Positions 16,719 through 25,950 of a stretch of DNA of 64,000 bases are shown here, in pieces. The first letter of the stretch is position 1. Each line of letters opens with the position of its first letter. The translations under genes were made by a program, and so were the position numbers. This DNA is from Caldovatus sediminis (GTDB taxonomy: Bacteria > Pseudomonadota > Alphaproteobacteria > Acetobacterales > Acetobacteraceae): NCBI RefSeq assembly GCF_014644455.1, contig NZ_BMKS01000001.1, positions 1 through 64,000 of the forward strand. Direction: 5' to 3'. The notes under the pieces are model-generated. The model was not told the DNA's origin and searched no databases. It saw nothing but the letters and a program-made list of their open reading frames with translations.

Positions 16719-16746
16719 GCGCGGCGGCCCGCGGCCCGGCCCTGCC

Positions 16747-17898
16747 TCACCGGGCGAGGCGGCGGAAGGCCCGCAGGAACGCCTCGACATCCGCCTCGTC
16801 GTTGTAGACGTGCGGGCTGATCCGCATCCGCCCGAGCCGCGGCGCGACATGCACGCCCTCGGCGGCCAGCGCCTCGATCAGCCCCTCCTGCATGCCGCCG
16901 GGGAATTCGAGGCTCAGCACGTGCGGGGCGCGGACCCGCGCCTCCGGCACCCGCACCCCGGCGCCGCGCAGCCCCTCGGCGAGCATCGCCGTGAGCATGG
17001 CGAGCCGCCGCCCGATCGCCGCCTGCCCCCAGCCCGCCATCATCTCCATCCCGACCGCGGCCATCTCCAGGCTGATGAGGTGGTCGCGCTCGCCCATGTC
17101 GAAGCGCCGGGCGCCCTCGGCGAAGCGGAGATCGGCGAGGTAGGGCGCGCGCTCGGAGGCGACGGCGCGGCGCGAGTGGCTCGTCTGCTCGAGCGGGACG
17201 CCCTCCTCCTGCCGCCGCCTGGCGACGTAGAGGAAGGCGCGCGCGTAGGGGCCGAGCACCCACTTGTAGGTCGGGAAGACCAGGAAGTCGGGATCGGTCC
17301 GGCGGACGTCCACCGCCATGACGCCCACCGCGTGCGTCGCGTCCACCAGCAGCGCCGCGCCCGCCGCGCGCAGCGCCGGCGCCACGCGGTCGAGGTCCAC
17401 GACGCCGCCATCGGCCCAGTGCACGCTTGAGATCGAGGCGAGCGCGAGCGGCGCCGCGCCGGGGCGCGCGATGGCGGCGAGCACCGCCTCGGTCCAGTCG
17501 CCGTCCTCCGGCCGCCGCACCGTCTCCACTTCGAAGCCCCCGGCCCCGGCGCGGGTCATCCATTCGAGGGTCGGCGAGGCGTGGTCGTCCTCCAGCACCA
17601 GGACCCGCGCGCCGCGCGGGACGGGGAGGATCCTTCCCGCGGTCGCGACGCCGTAGCCGACCGAGGGGATGATGGCGATGTCCTCCGGCTCGGCGCCGAT
17701 CAGCGCCGCCGCGGCGGCGCGGGCGCGCGCGAACTGCCGCGCCTGGTGCTCCGCCCCCCAGGTCCAGGGCCGCGCCTTGCGCTCCACCCCCGCATGGCCG
17801 GCGGCGAGGACGGCACGCGGCAGGGGCGACCAGGAGGCGGCGTTGAGGTAGGCGACCTCGCGCGGGATGTCGAACGCGGCGCGCTGGCAGGGCAGCAT
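16747..17898 (-). CDS. aminotransferase class V-fold PLP enzyme
   Basis: A 383-residue fold-type I PLP enzyme of the class V (NifS/isopenicillin-N-epimerase-like) group. The N-terminus AYLNAASWSPLP and the substrate loop SVGYGVATAG fit the family, as does the Asp-containing LLVDATHAVGV segment. The likely PLP lysine is in FPTYKWVLGPY. No cysteine-desulfurase active-site loop is evident, so a cysteine desulfurase role is unlikely; the substrate cannot be told from sequence. It is convergent with trxA and 28 bp from it, and stands alone. Confidence 0.82.
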   Translation of the reverse strand: MLPCQRAAFDIPREVAYLNAASWSPLPRAVLAAGHAGVERKARPWTWGAEHQARQFARARAAAAALIGAEPEDIAIIPSVGYGVATAGRILPVPRGARVLVLEDDHASPTLEWMTRAGAGGFEVETVRRPEDGDWTEAVLAAIARPGAAPLALASISSVHWADGGVVDLDRVAPALRAAGAALLVDATHAVGVMAVDVRRTDPDFLVFPTYKWVLGPYARAFLYVARRRQEEGVPLEQTSHSRRAVASERAPYLADLRFAEGARRFDMGERDHLISLEMAAVGMEMMAGWGQAAIGRRLAMLTAMLAEGLRGAGVRVPEARVRAPHVLSLEFPGGMQEGLIEALAAEGVHVAPRLGRMRISPHVYNDEADVEAFLRAFRRLAR

Positions 17899-18073
17899 GG
17901 CGGCGGTCCTCCGTCTCGGCGCAGCCTAGCCTGCCACTGCGCCGAGCGTGCATACCGAAGCCGGGAACGCCGGGACGCGGATCGCCGGCCTGGACGGGAC
18001 GGACCTGCCTGGCCCGGACACGCCCTGGACGGTCCGGGTCTCGAACCGGCGCCCCCTCCGCACCCCAATGCGA

Positions 18074-18099
18074 AAGGGCTGACCCGTGGGGCAGCCCTT
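18074..18099 (-). terminator. hairpin terminator after petABC
   Basis: Perfect 8-bp arms AAGGGCTG (18074-18081) and CAGCCCTT (18092-18099) with a 10-nt loop lie about 45 bp beyond the petC stop codon on the minus strand. Read on that strand the second arm is followed by TTTCG, a weak U-run. It fits a rho-independent terminator of the petABC operon. Confidence 0.6.
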
Positions 18100-18144
18100 C
18101 CCGAACGCGCGCCGTGAGCGGGCGGAAGCCCGCGCCGCCGGGTC

Positions 18145-18918
18145 CTAATGGGCCTCGCCCCAGACCTTGCGCTTCACTGCGTAGACCAGGCCTCCGAGGA
18201 TGGTCAGGAACAGCACGATCTTCACGCCGAGCGCGCGACGCTCCTCGAGCTCGGGCTCGGCGGCCCAGGCGAGGAAGGTGGTCACGTCGCGGGCCATCTG
18301 CTCGACGGTCGCCTCGGTGCCGTCGTGGAAGCTCACCTGGCCGGGGTTGAGCGGCGGCGCCATGGCGATCTGCTGGCCCGGGAAGTAGCGGTTGTAGTGC
18401 ATCCCCTGCATCAGCTCGACGCCCTGCGGCGGGTCCGAGTAGCCGACGAGCAGGGCGTAGAGGTAGTCCGCGCCCCCCGCGCGCGCCTTCACCATCACCG
18501 ACAGGTCCGGCGGATACGCGCCGTTGTTCGCCGCGCGCGCCGCCATGGCGTTCGGGAAGGGGCTGCGGAAGCGGTCCGAGGGACGGCCCGGCCGCTCGAA
18601 CATCTGGCCCTCGTCGTTCGGCCCGTCCTGCACCTGCACGGTGGCGGCGATCGCGCGCACCTCGGCCTCCGACAGGCCGAGCTCGGTCAGGTTGCGGTAG
18701 GAGAGCTGGCGCAGCCCATGGCAGTTCGCGCAGACCTCCATGTAGACCTGCAGGCCGCGCTGGGCGGAGGCGCGGTCGAAGGTGCCGAACAGCCCCTTGA
18801 AGGAGAAGGGAATGCTCGGCGGCGGCTCGGCCTCGGCCGCGCGCGGCGAGGCGGGGGCGGCGGCGAGGAAGGCGGCGGCGCCGAGGGCGACGGCGATCTT
18901 GAACAGCGGGCGGCGCAT
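18145..18918 (-). CDS. petC: cytochrome c1
   Basis: A 257-residue cytochrome c1 of the bc1 complex. A signal peptide (FKIAVALGAAAFLAAAPASPRA) precedes the haem site CANCH (about 63-67). The distal methionine lies in QQIAMAPPLNPGQVSF. A single C-terminal membrane anchor (VKIVLFLTILGGLVYAV) keeps it on the periplasmic face, where it passes electrons from the Rieske protein to soluble cytochrome c. It is the third gene of petABC, 4 bp after petB. Confidence 0.96.
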   Translation of the reverse strand: MRRPLFKIAVALGAAAFLAAAPASPRAAEAEPPPSIPFSFKGLFGTFDRASAQRGLQVYMEVCANCHGLRQLSYRNLTELGLSEAEVRAIAATVQVQDGPNDEGQMFERPGRPSDRFRSPFPNAMAARAANNGAYPPDLSVMVKARAGGADYLYALLVGYSDPPQGVELMQGMHYNRYFPGQQIAMAPPLNPGQVSFHDGTEATVEQMARDVTTFLAWAAEPELEERRALGVKIVLFLTILGGLVYAVKRKVWGEAH

Positions 18919-18922
18919 CGTC

Positions 18923-20194
18923 TCAGGCCTTCTCCATCGGCTTCGCCGCGGCCCCGGCGGGCAACGGCCCGCCCCCGCGCAGCACGGGGCGACTGATGCT
19001 CTCGGGCAGCGGCAGGGTCCGCTCGAACCGCCCGAGGAGCGGCAGGATCACCAGGAAGTAGGCGAAGTAGTAGGCGGTGCCGAAGCGGGAGAGCCAGACG
19101 TAGATGCCCTCCGGCGGCTTCGCGCCGCAGTAGAGCAGCACGAAGAACGAGACGGTCCAGAGGAACAGCGCGATCCGGGCGATCGGGCGGAACCGCATCG
19201 AGCGCACCGGGCTGGTGTCCAGCCAGGGCAGGAAGAACAGGATCAGGATCGAGCCGAACATCAGCACCACGCCGCCGAGCTTGTCCGGCACCGCGCGCAG
19301 GATCGCGTAGTAGGGCAGGAAGTACCACTCGGGGACGATGTGCGCCGGCGTCACCAGCGGATCGGCCGGGATGTAGTTGTCCGGGTGCCCGAGCAGGTTC
19401 GGGAAGAAGAACACCAGCACCGCGAACACCAGGAAGTAGGCCACCAGCCCGACGCTGTCCTTCGCCGTGTAGTAGGGGTGGAAGGGCACGGTGTCCTGCG
19501 GCCCCTTCGGGTCGATCCCGAGCGGGTTGTTCGAGCCGGTGACGTGCAGCGCCGCGATGTGCAGGAACACCACGCCGACGATGACGAAGGGCAGCAGGTA
19601 GTGCAGGCTGAAGAAGCGGTTGAGGGTGGGGTTGTCCACGCTGAACCCGCCCCACAGCCAGGTCACGATCGAGTCGCCGACCAGCGGGATGGCGCTGAAC
19701 AGGTTGGTGATGACGGTCGCGCCCCAGAAGCTCATCTGCCCCCAGGGCAGCACGTAGCCCATGAAGGCGGTGGCCATCATCAGCAGGAAGATCACCACGC
19801 CGAGCATCCACAGCAGCTCGCGCGGCGCCTTGTAGGAGCCGTAGTAGAGCCCGCGCCAGATGTGGACGTAGACGACGATGAAGAACATCGAGGCGCCGTT
19901 GGCGTGCACGTAGCGCAGCAGCCAGCCGTAGTTCACGTCGCGCATGATCCGCTCGACGGAATCGAAGGCGTGGTTGACGTGCGGCGTGTAGTGCATCGCC
20001 AGGAAGACGCCGGTCGCGATCATGATCAGCAGCGTGACCATCGCGAGGGCGCCGAAGTTCCAGAGGTAGTTGAAGTTGCGGGGCGTCGGGAACGTCCCGT
20101 ACTCCTTCTGCATCATGGTGAACACCGGCAGGCGCGCGTCGATCCAGCGCACCACCGGGTTGGTGAATTCGCTCTGGTGCAGGCCGCTGGCCAT
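18923..20194 (-). CDS. petB: cytochrome b of the bc1 complex
   Basis: A 423-residue integral membrane cytochrome b with eight predicted helices, forming the Qo and Qi quinone sites. The [16 protein letters not shown] segment carries the Qo-site PEWY motif, and the haem histidines lie in helices such as [14 protein letters not shown] and [13 protein letters not shown]. Length matches the bacterial family. It is 15 bp downstream of petA and is cotranscribed with petC. Confidence 0.97.
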   Translation of the reverse strand: MASGLHQSEFTNPVVRWIDARLPVFTMMQKEYGTFPTPRNFNYLWNFGALAMVTLLIMIATGVFLAMHYTPHVNHAFDSVERIMRDVNYGWLLRYVHANGASMFFIVVYVHIWRGLYYGSYKAPRELLWMLGVVIFLLMMATAFMGYVLPWGQMSFWGATVITNLFSAIPLVGDSIVTWLWGGFSVDNPTLNRFFSLHYLLPFVIVGVVFLHIAALHVTGSNNPLGIDPKGPQDTVPFHPYYTAKDSVGLVAYFLVFAVLVFFFPNLLGHPDNYIPADPLVTPAHIVPEWYFLPYYAILRAVPDKLGGVVLMFGSILILFFLPWLDTSPVRSMRFRPIARIALFLWTVSFFVLLYCGAKPPEGIYVWLSRFGTAYYFAYFLVILPLLGRFERTLPLPESISRPVLRGGGPLPAGAAAKPMEKA

Positions 20195-20209
20195 GGATCG
20201 GAGCTCTCC

Positions 20210-20794
20210 TCAGCCGATGCGGATCTGGGTGTCGGAGGTGAAGGCGTAGGGCGGCACCGCCAGGTTGCTCGGCGCCGGCCCCCTCCGGATCCGCCCCGAG
20301 GTGTCGTAGTGGCTGCCGTGGCAGGGACAGAACCAGCCGCCGTACTCGCCCTTCGGGTCGGTCGGCTTCTGGCCGAGCGGCACGCAGCCGAGATGCGTGC
20401 AGACGCCGATCATCACCAGCCATTCGGGCCGGATCACGCGCTGCTCGTCGGTCTGCGGATCGCGCAGCTCGGACAGCGACACGGCCCGCGCCGCCGCGAT
20501 CTCCTGCTCCGTGCGCCGGCGCACGAACACGGGCTTGCCGCGCCAGACCACGGTGACCGCCTGGCCGACCTGGATCGGCGAGAGGTCCACCTCGGTGGTC
20601 GAGAGCGCGAGCACGTCGCGCGAGGGATTCATCGAATGGATGAAGGGCCAGGCGATCGCGCCGGTGCCGACGACGGCGAAGCCCGCGGTCACCAGCTTCA
20701 GGAAATCGCGCCGCTTGCCCCCGGCCGCCGCGGCGGCGCGATGCGCCTCGGCTCCATGAGGCGCCCCGGGTTGGGTCGCCAGCGTCTCCGCCAT
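20210..20794 (-). CDS. petA: Rieske iron-sulfur subunit of the bc1 complex
   Basis: A 194-residue Rieske protein. The N-terminal region has the Tat-like arginine-containing anchor ([21 protein letters not shown]). The 2Fe-2S site is CTHLGCVP and CPCHGSHYD. It swings between cytochrome b and c1 to oxidise quinol. It is the first gene of petABC, divergent from hemF across a 228-bp gap that should hold both promoters. Confidence 0.97.
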   Translation of the reverse strand: MAETLATQPGAPHGAEAHRAAAAAGGKRRDFLKLVTAGFAVVGTGAIAWPFIHSMNPSRDVLALSTTEVDLSPIQVGQAVTVVWRGKPVFVRRRTEQEIAAARAVSLSELRDPQTDEQRVIRPEWLVMIGVCTHLGCVPLGQKPTDPKGEYGGWFCPCHGSHYDTSGRIRRGPAPSNLAVPPYAFTSDTQIRIG

Positions 20795-21022
20795 GCCGTC
20801 TCGTCCCTAAACGACGACCGAGTCCCGCCTACCTACCGGACCCGGCCGCATGCCCAATCATCCCTCCGACCGACCGCGCCGCGCACGTCGCGCGGCGCCG
20901 ATCGGGCCGAGCAGCGACCTGCGCTGCCGCCCTCGCGCCGCGCGCGCTTATAAGGGCACCTCCGGGGGGTGGCAATCCGCCCGGGCGTCCGCCGCATGGT
21001 CCAGGGAGACAGACGAAGCGCC

Positions 21023-21949
21023 ATGAGCCCCGCCGCAGCCGCCGCGCCCGAGCCGCGCGCCCCCGACGACCCCCCGACGGCGGCGCCGATGGCGCGGCGC
21101 GCCCGTGCCTGGTTCGAATCGCTGCGCGACCGGCTCTGCGCCGCCTTCGAAGCGATCGAGGACGAGTGCGACGGCGGCCCCTTCGCCGCCCTGCCCCCCG
21201 GCCGCTTCGCGCGCACCGCCTGGGAGCGTCCCGGCGGCGGCGGCGGCGTCATGAGCCTCATGCGGGGCGGGCGGGTGTTCGAGAAGGTCGGCGTCAACGT
21301 CTCGACCGTGCACGGCGAGTTCTCCCCCGAGTTCCGCCGCCAGATCCCGGGAGCGGAAGACGATCCGCGCTTCCTCGCCACCGGCGTCTCGCTGGTCGCG
21401 CACCTGCGCAGCCCGCGCGTGCCGGCGGCGCACATGAACACGCGCTACATCGTCACGACCCGGGCCTGGTTCGGCGGCGGCGGCGACCTCACCCCCATGC
21501 GCCTCGACGCGCCGGAGAGCATCGAGGACGCCGCGGAGTTCCACGCCGCCCTCAAGGCCGCCTGCGACCGCCACGATCCGGGCTACTATCCGCGCTTCAA
21601 GGCCTGGTGCGACGAGTACTTCTTCCTCCCCCACCGCAATGAGCCGCGCGGCGCGGGCGGGATCTTCTTCGACTGGCTCGGCGACCGCACGCCCGGCCAC
21701 GGCGCGGAGGCCGACTTCGCCTTCGTCCGCGACGTCGGCGAGGCCTTCCTCGCCGCCTACCCGGCGATCGTCCGCCGCCGCATGCGCGAGCCCTGGACCG
21801 CCGAGGAGCGCGAGCACCAGCTCGTCCGCCGCGGCCGCTACGTCGAGTTCAACCTGCTCTACGACCGCGGCACGCTGTTCGGGCTGCGCACCGGCGGCAA
21901 TGTCGAGGCGATCCTGATGAGCCTCCCGCCCGAGGTGAAATGGCCCTGA
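21023..21949 (+). CDS. hemF: aerobic coproporphyrinogen III oxidase
   Basis: A 308-residue oxygen-dependent coproporphyrinogen III oxidase of haem synthesis. Conserved features include GVNVSTVHG, the histidine segment [21 protein letters not shown] and [11 protein letters not shown] start at the ATG at 21023, preceded by GGGAG about 15 nt away; in-frame upstream ATGs would add a non-conserved leader. The gene is divergent from petA, so haem supply and a haem-using complex share a control region. hemA (42444-43673) encodes an earlier step of the same pathway. Confidence 0.95.
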   Translation: MSPAAAAAPEPRAPDDPPTAAPMARRARAWFESLRDRLCAAFEAIEDECDGGPFAALPPGRFARTAWERPGGGGGVMSLMRGGRVFEKVGVNVSTVHGEFSPEFRRQIPGAEDDPRFLATGVSLVAHLRSPRVPAAHMNTRYIVTTRAWFGGGGDLTPMRLDAPESIEDAAEFHAALKAACDRHDPGYYPRFKAWCDEYFFLPHRNEPRGAGGIFFDWLGDRTPGHGAEADFAFVRDVGEAFLAAYPAIVRRRMREPWTAEEREHQLVRRGRYVEFNLLYDRGTLFGLRTGGNVEAILMSLPPEVKWP

Positions 21950-22088
21950 GGCGGCGCCGGCGCCGCCCCGCAGGGACCGCCGCCGATCCGGCAGCCGGCC
22001 GCCGGCGTTCCGTTCGCGCGCCGCCGGGGTCCCCCGCCCTCGCCCTCCCCCCGGCCCGCGGCGGCGCGACGCGAGAAGGAGCCTGCCC

Positions 22089-22535
22089 ATGGACCACGAG
22101 ACCAGGGCCGAGACGCTGCGCCCGCCGCTGCTGATGTCGGAGGACGACCACGCGCGCCTGGTTGCGCTGGCCGGCGCCGCCGCGCGCCGCGACCCGCTGG
22201 TCGCGCGCCTGCTGATGGAGGAGGCCGACCGCGCCGAGGTGGTGCCGGCCGAGGCGGTGCCCTCCGGCGTCGTCGCGCTCGGCTCGCGGGTCGAGTTCCA
22301 CGACTCGGCGACCGGACGCGTCCGCACCGTGCAGGTCGTCCTGCCCGGCGAGGCCGACATCGCCGCGGGGCGCATCTCCGCGCTGTCGCTGGTCGGCGCC
22401 GCGCTGCTCGGACTTGCCGAGGGGCAGTCCATCGACTGGCCGACCCAGGACGGCCGCATGCGCCGCCTGACCGTTCGGCGGGTGGAGCGCGGCGGCGGCG
22501 CGGCTCCCGCGGATGCGGCGCGGCCGGGGACGTGA
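22089..22535 (+). CDS. rnk: Rnk/GreA-C-domain nucleoside diphosphate kinase regulator
   Basis: A 148-residue protein of the Rnk family, which has a GreA/GreB C-terminal fold. It shows an N-terminal helical region (LLMSEDDHARLVALA) and the FKBP-like Gre C-domain with SRVEFHDSATGRVRTVQVVLPGEAD and the closing SLVGAALLGLAEGQSIDWP. Rnk proteins bind RNA polymerase through the secondary channel. It carries a weakly conserved tail after residue 135. It starts at the ATG 22089 after an AGAAGGAG site. Confidence 0.85.
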   Translation: MDHETRAETLRPPLLMSEDDHARLVALAGAAARRDPLVARLLMEEADRAEVVPAEAVPSGVVALGSRVEFHDSATGRVRTVQVVLPGEADIAAGRISALSLVGAALLGLAEGQSIDWPTQDGRMRRLTVRRVERGGGAAPADAARPGT

Positions 22536-22587
22536 CCCGCGCGATGCGGCGTCCGCGGCCGCGGGCCGGTGGCGCCCCGGCCGCCGC

Positions 22588-23034
22588 CTACCGGCCGCCG
22601 GGGCGCGGCCAGTCGAGCCGCGGCTCGCTCCGGCCGCCGCGCGCGGCGGCCGGCGCGGGCGGCGGCGCGTCCGGCCATTGCGCCGGCGGCGGGATCGGCG
22701 GGGTCGCCCGCGGCGGCACGTAGTCGTCACGGCGCGACGGCGCCTGCGGCGGGTCGATCCAGTCGTCCTCCACCGCGGCCGCCGAGCCGCGGCCGCGTTC
22801 CCGCGGCGGGGCGTCGGCGACGCGCAGCGCCAGCGCGCGGATCTCGGCCTGGATCTCGTCGAGCTGCGCCTCGATGCCCTCCAGCCGTCCCTTCACCCCG
22901 AACACGCTGAACGGCATCAGCAGGTAGGCCAGCGCCAGCAGCCCGAGCAGCAGCAGGAGAACGAGGCCGACCCAGTCCGGCAGTCCGGGGATCGCCAGGC
23001 GCGCCGCGAGGGCCTGCAGGAACTCGCCGCCCAT
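22588..23034 (-). CDS. small membrane protein with proline-rich tail, unknown function
   Basis: A 148-residue protein not recognised. One strong membrane segment (WVGLVLLLLLGLLALAYLLMPFSVF, about 21-45) is followed by a short coiled coil (GRLEGIEAQLDEIQAEIRALALRV) and a low-complexity Pro/Arg tail. Its ATG lies directly against the moaA stop codon (23034/23035), so it is translated with moaA, although nothing links it functionally. The structure suggests an inner-membrane protein with a cytoplasmic coiled coil. Confidence 0.6.
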   Translation of the reverse strand: MGGEFLQALAARLAIPGLPDWVGLVLLLLLGLLALAYLLMPFSVFGVKGRLEGIEAQLDEIQAEIRALALRVADAPPRERGRGSAAAVEDDWIDPPQAPSRRDDYVPPRATPPIPPPAQWPDAPPPAPAAARGGRSEPRLDWPRPGGR

Positions 23035-24099
23035 TCAGCCCCCGGTGACGCTCATGTGGCGGGCGAGCGCCGGCCGGCGGTGGCGCCGGTCGATGACGAA
23101 GTCGTGGCCGCGCGGCTTGCGGGCGATCGCCTCGCGGATCGCCGCCTCCAGCCCCGCCTCGTCCGTCCCCGGATCGCGCAGCGGGCGGCGCAGATCGGCC
23201 GCGTCCTCCTGGCCGAGGCACATGTAGAGGGTGCCGGTGCAGGTCAGGCGCACGCGGTTGCAGCTCTCGCAGAAATTGTGGGTGAGCGGCGTGATGAAGC
23301 CGATCCGCCGCCCGGTCTCGCGCACCACGTAGTAGCGGGCGGGCCCGCCGGTGCGGTAGTCGGTCTCCTCCAGCGTCCAGCGCTGCCTCAGCCGCGCGCG
23401 CACGAGCGAGAGCGGCAGGTACTGCTCCGTCCGGTCGCCGCTGATCTCGCCGAGCGGCATGGTCTCGATCAGGCAGAGGTCGAAGCCGTGCTCGCCGCAC
23501 CAGGCGATCATGCGGTCGAACTCGTCCTCGTTGACGCCCTTGAGCGCGACGGCGTTGATCTTGACCGCGAGGCCGGCGGCGCGGGCGGCGAAGATCCCGT
23601 CCAGCGTCTGCTCGATCCGCCCCCAGCGGGTGATGGCGGTGAACTTCGCCGGGTCGAGCGTGTCGAGCGAGACGTTGATCCGCCGCACCCCCGCCGCCCG
23701 GAGCCCGTCCGCGAGCCGCGCGAGCTGTGTGCCGTTGGTGGTGACCGTCAGCTCGCGCAGCCCGCCGGCGCCGAGCCGGGCGCCGAGCGCGCGGACCAGG
23801 CTGATGACGTTCTTCCTGACCAGCGGCTCGCCGCCGGTGAGGCGGATCTTCTCCACGCCGAGGCGGATGAAGGCGCCGCAGAGCCGGTCGAGCTCCTCGA
23901 GCGTCAGCACCTCCGCCTTGGGCAGGAAGGTCATGTCCTCCGCCATGCAGTAGACGCAGCGGAGGTCGCAGCGGTCCGTCACCGAGACCCGCAGGTAGGT
24001 GATGCGGCGCCCGAACGGGTCCACGAGCGGGGCGGCGGCGCCGCTCGCATCGGCGGCGGAGGCCGCGGCGGCCGGAGGCAGGCGGATGTCGGCGGACAT
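23035..24099 (-). CDS. moaA: GTP 3',8-cyclase, molybdopterin synthesis
   Basis: A radical-SAM enzyme that, with MoaC, makes cyclic pyranopterin monophosphate from GTP. The radical-SAM cluster motif CDLRCVYC follows LRVSVTDR, the GGEPL segment is in [12 protein letters not shown], and the C-terminal second cluster ligands are in [13 protein letters not shown]. With the ATG at 24099 the protein is 354 residues and begins close to the conserved [11 protein letters not shown]; an ATG at 24138 would add 13 residues. It is cotranscribed with the small membrane protein downstream. Confidence 0.95.
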   Translation of the reverse strand: MSADIRLPPAAAASAADASGAAAPLVDPFGRRITYLRVSVTDRCDLRCVYCMAEDMTFLPKAEVLTLEELDRLCGAFIRLGVEKIRLTGGEPLVRKNVISLVRALGARLGAGGLRELTVTTNGTQLARLADGLRAAGVRRINVSLDTLDPAKFTAITRWGRIEQTLDGIFAARAAGLAVKINAVALKGVNEDEFDRMIAWCGEHGFDLCLIETMPLGEISGDRTEQYLPLSLVRARLRQRWTLEETDYRTGGPARYYVVRETGRRIGFITPLTHNFCESCNRVRLTCTGTLYMCLGQEDAADLRRPLRDPGTDEAGLEAAIREAIARKPRGHDFVIDRRHRRPALARHMSVTGG

Positions 24100-24204
24100 G
24101 GCGGAGGGGATTTGGGACCCTCCCATCCCGGCCCGCAAGCCCTCCCTGCGGCATTTCCGTCCCGCGCCGCTCCTCGGGGTCCGGCCGGACGGCCCCGGCC
24201 CGGC

Positions 24205-24960
24205 TCAGGCGAGCAGCGCCACCCCGCCGGACCCGAGCAGCGCCGCCAGCGCGAAGCGCCGGTACCAGCCGACCGGCACCACATGGAACAGCCGCGCCCC
24301 GATCTGCACCGAGACCAGCAGCACCGGCAGCAGCAGCGCCGCCCGCAGCAGCACCGGCAGGTCGAGCAGGCCGCCGAGGGCCGGCACGACGACCGAGACC
24401 ACCGCGATCAGGGCGAAGAACAGGATCAGGTTGGCGCGGTGGCGCCGCGCCTCCTCCATCCCGGCCAGCAGGTAGAGGATCACCGGCGGGCCGCTCATCC
24501 CCGTCGCCCCCTTCAGCAGCCCGGACAGCGTGCCCACGAACAGGTTGAGGCGGAGCGGGCGGGTTCCCCGATACCTCCAGCCGGAGAGCAGCAGCAGGCC
24601 GAACACCAGCACGAAGGCGCCGATCGCCCGGCGGAGCAGATCGGGGTCGGCGGTCAGCAGCGCCCAGGCCCCGAACGGGGTGGCCAGCGCCGCGGCGCCG
24701 CCGAGCGGCAGCACCACCCGCCGGTCGGCATCGCCGATCGCGCGCGGCAGGAGCTGGACGGAGACCAGCAGCTCCATCAGCAGCATGACCGGCACCCCGG
24801 CCCGCGGCCCCCACAGCGTGCTGTAGATCGGCGACAGCAGCACCGCCGTCCCGAACCCGGCATAGCCGCGCATCAGCCCCGCGGCCGCGGTGGCGGCCAC
24901 CGCGGCCGCCATCTCCCAGCCGAGAAGGCCGCCTCCGAAATTGAGAACCGTCTCGGTCAC
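24205..24960 (-). CDS. TauE/SafE-family membrane permease
   Basis: A 251-residue integral membrane protein with about eight helices and the TauE/SafE pattern: GLMRGYAGFGTAVLLSPIY near the start and SGLLKGATGMSGPPVILYLL in the repeat half. Members export sulfite, sulfoacetate or other organosulfur anions, but many have unknown substrates. The ATG overlaps the stop of the small DUF3553 gene. No sulfur-metabolism genes lie nearby, so the substrate stays open. Confidence 0.85.
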   Translation of the reverse strand: MTETVLNFGGGLLGWEMAAAVAATAAAGLMRGYAGFGTAVLLSPIYSTLWGPRAGVPVMLLMELLVSVQLLPRAIGDADRRVVLPLGGAAALATPFGAWALLTADPDLLRRAIGAFVLVFGLLLLSGWRYRGTRPLRLNLFVGTLSGLLKGATGMSGPPVILYLLAGMEEARRHRANLILFFALIAVVSVVVPALGGLLDLPVLLRAALLLPVLLVSVQIGARLFHVVPVGWYRRFALAALLGSGGVALLA

Positions 24961-25136
24961 GCCGGAGGGTCGTCCAGAATCTGGAGAGTGATCTTCGTTG
25001 CGATGATCAGTACCTTGCCGGCATGCTCGAAGCTCACGGTGATCCGGTCCCCCACCACCGACTGCACCTGACCGACGCCCCAGTCCGGACGATCGGGGTG
25101 ACGGACCCGCATCCCTGGTTCGATCAGTCCCGGCAC
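24957..25136 (-). CDS. DUF3553 small protein
   Basis: A 59-residue protein from a GTG start at 25136, supported by a GGAGG site 5 nt upstream and by the stop overlap with the next gene (ATGA). It reads LIEPGMRVRHPDRPDWG, GVGQVQSVVGDRITVSFEHAGKV, matching DUF3553, a short beta-rich domain resembling the CarD/UvrD-tail Tudor-like fold, common in alphaproteobacteria. Its role is unknown; nucleic-acid or polymerase contact is plausible. It is divergent from chpT. Confidence 0.75.
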   Translation of the reverse strand: MPGLIEPGMRVRHPDRPDWGVGQVQSVVGDRITVSFEHAGKVLIIATKITLQILDDPPA

Positions 25137-25202
25137 GGTGCCTCCGGCGAAGGGAACGGTCCGCGAAACGGAGTGGTCAGCTTGCCCCCGAATGATAGCC
25201 CG

Positions 25203-25871
25203 ATGCCGCCGCCGCAGGACCCATCCACCATGCCGCAAGGTTTCCGACTGGCCCAACTGATCGCCGCGCGCATCTGCCATGACCTGGGCGGGCCGGTGGG
25301 GACGGTGGAGGGCGCCCTCTCCCTGCTCGGCGCCGGCTCGGACGAGGCGATGGCGGTGGCGCGCGAGGGTGCGGCCGCGCTCCGCCAGCGCCTGACGCTG
25401 TTCCGCGCCGCGTGGGGCGGCGGGCTCGGCGACGCCACCCTCGCCGAACTGCTCGCCCTGCTCGACGGCCAGGTGGCGGGCGGCCGCGCCCGGCTCGCGG
25501 TGGCCGAGGGGCTGTCGCCGGGAACCGCGTTCGCCGCCCCGGTCGCGCAGCTCATGCTGAACGCGGTGCTGCTGGCGGGCGACGCCCTGCCGCGCGGCGG
25601 CGTCGTGCTGCTTGGCGGCGATCCGTCGGGGGTGCTGATGGTGCGCCCGGAAGGCGAGGGCGCCGCCTGGCCGCCGGGGCTCGCCGCGGCGCTCGCCGCC
25701 GGCGGGCTCGATCCCCGGCGCGCGGCGGACCCGCGCGCGGTGCGGGCGCCGGCGCTCGCGGCCCTCGCCGCCGATCTCGGGGTGCCGCTCGCGCTCGGCC
25801 TGGGCGGGCCGGGGGATGCGGGACCGGCGCCGCTGCTGATCGGCCCCGCGCCGCCCCCGCCCGCGGCGTAG
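25203..25871 (+). CDS. chpT: ChpT-like histidine phosphotransferase
   Basis: A 222-residue protein with a degenerate histidine-kinase-like architecture. The phosphohistidine motif is ICHDLGGPVGTVEGALSLL (His26), like the LCHDL-GP-GA motif of ChpT. A degraded ATPase-like C-domain follows. In Caulobacter, ChpT passes phosphate from CckA to CtrA and CpdR. The start could be 25203 or 25230; no good Shine-Dalgarno decides. ctrA is 7 kb downstream with the chemotaxis genes between. The tail is Pro/Gly-rich. Confidence 0.8.
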   Translation: MPPPQDPSTMPQGFRLAQLIAARICHDLGGPVGTVEGALSLLGAGSDEAMAVAREGAAALRQRLTLFRAAWGGGLGDATLAELLALLDGQVAGGRARLAVAEGLSPGTAFAAPVAQLMLNAVLLAGDALPRGGVVLLGGDPSGVLMVRPEGEGAAWPPGLAAALAAGGLDPRRAADPRAVRAPALAALAADLGVPLALGLGGPGDAGPAPLLIGPAPPPPAA

Positions 25872-25950
25872 CGGCCCCGCGGCGCGGGCTTTACCGAATC
25901 TTCGCCCCCGCCCGTCACGCTGCGGCGGAACCCGACCGCGCGGGGGCGCA

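Noticed and set aside
18010-18065. A tRNA-like 3' half on the minus strand (GGTTCGAGACC with flanking G/C)
   Set aside because: The T-stem does not pair properly and no acceptor, D-arm or anticodon arm can be drawn, so I do not call a tRNA.
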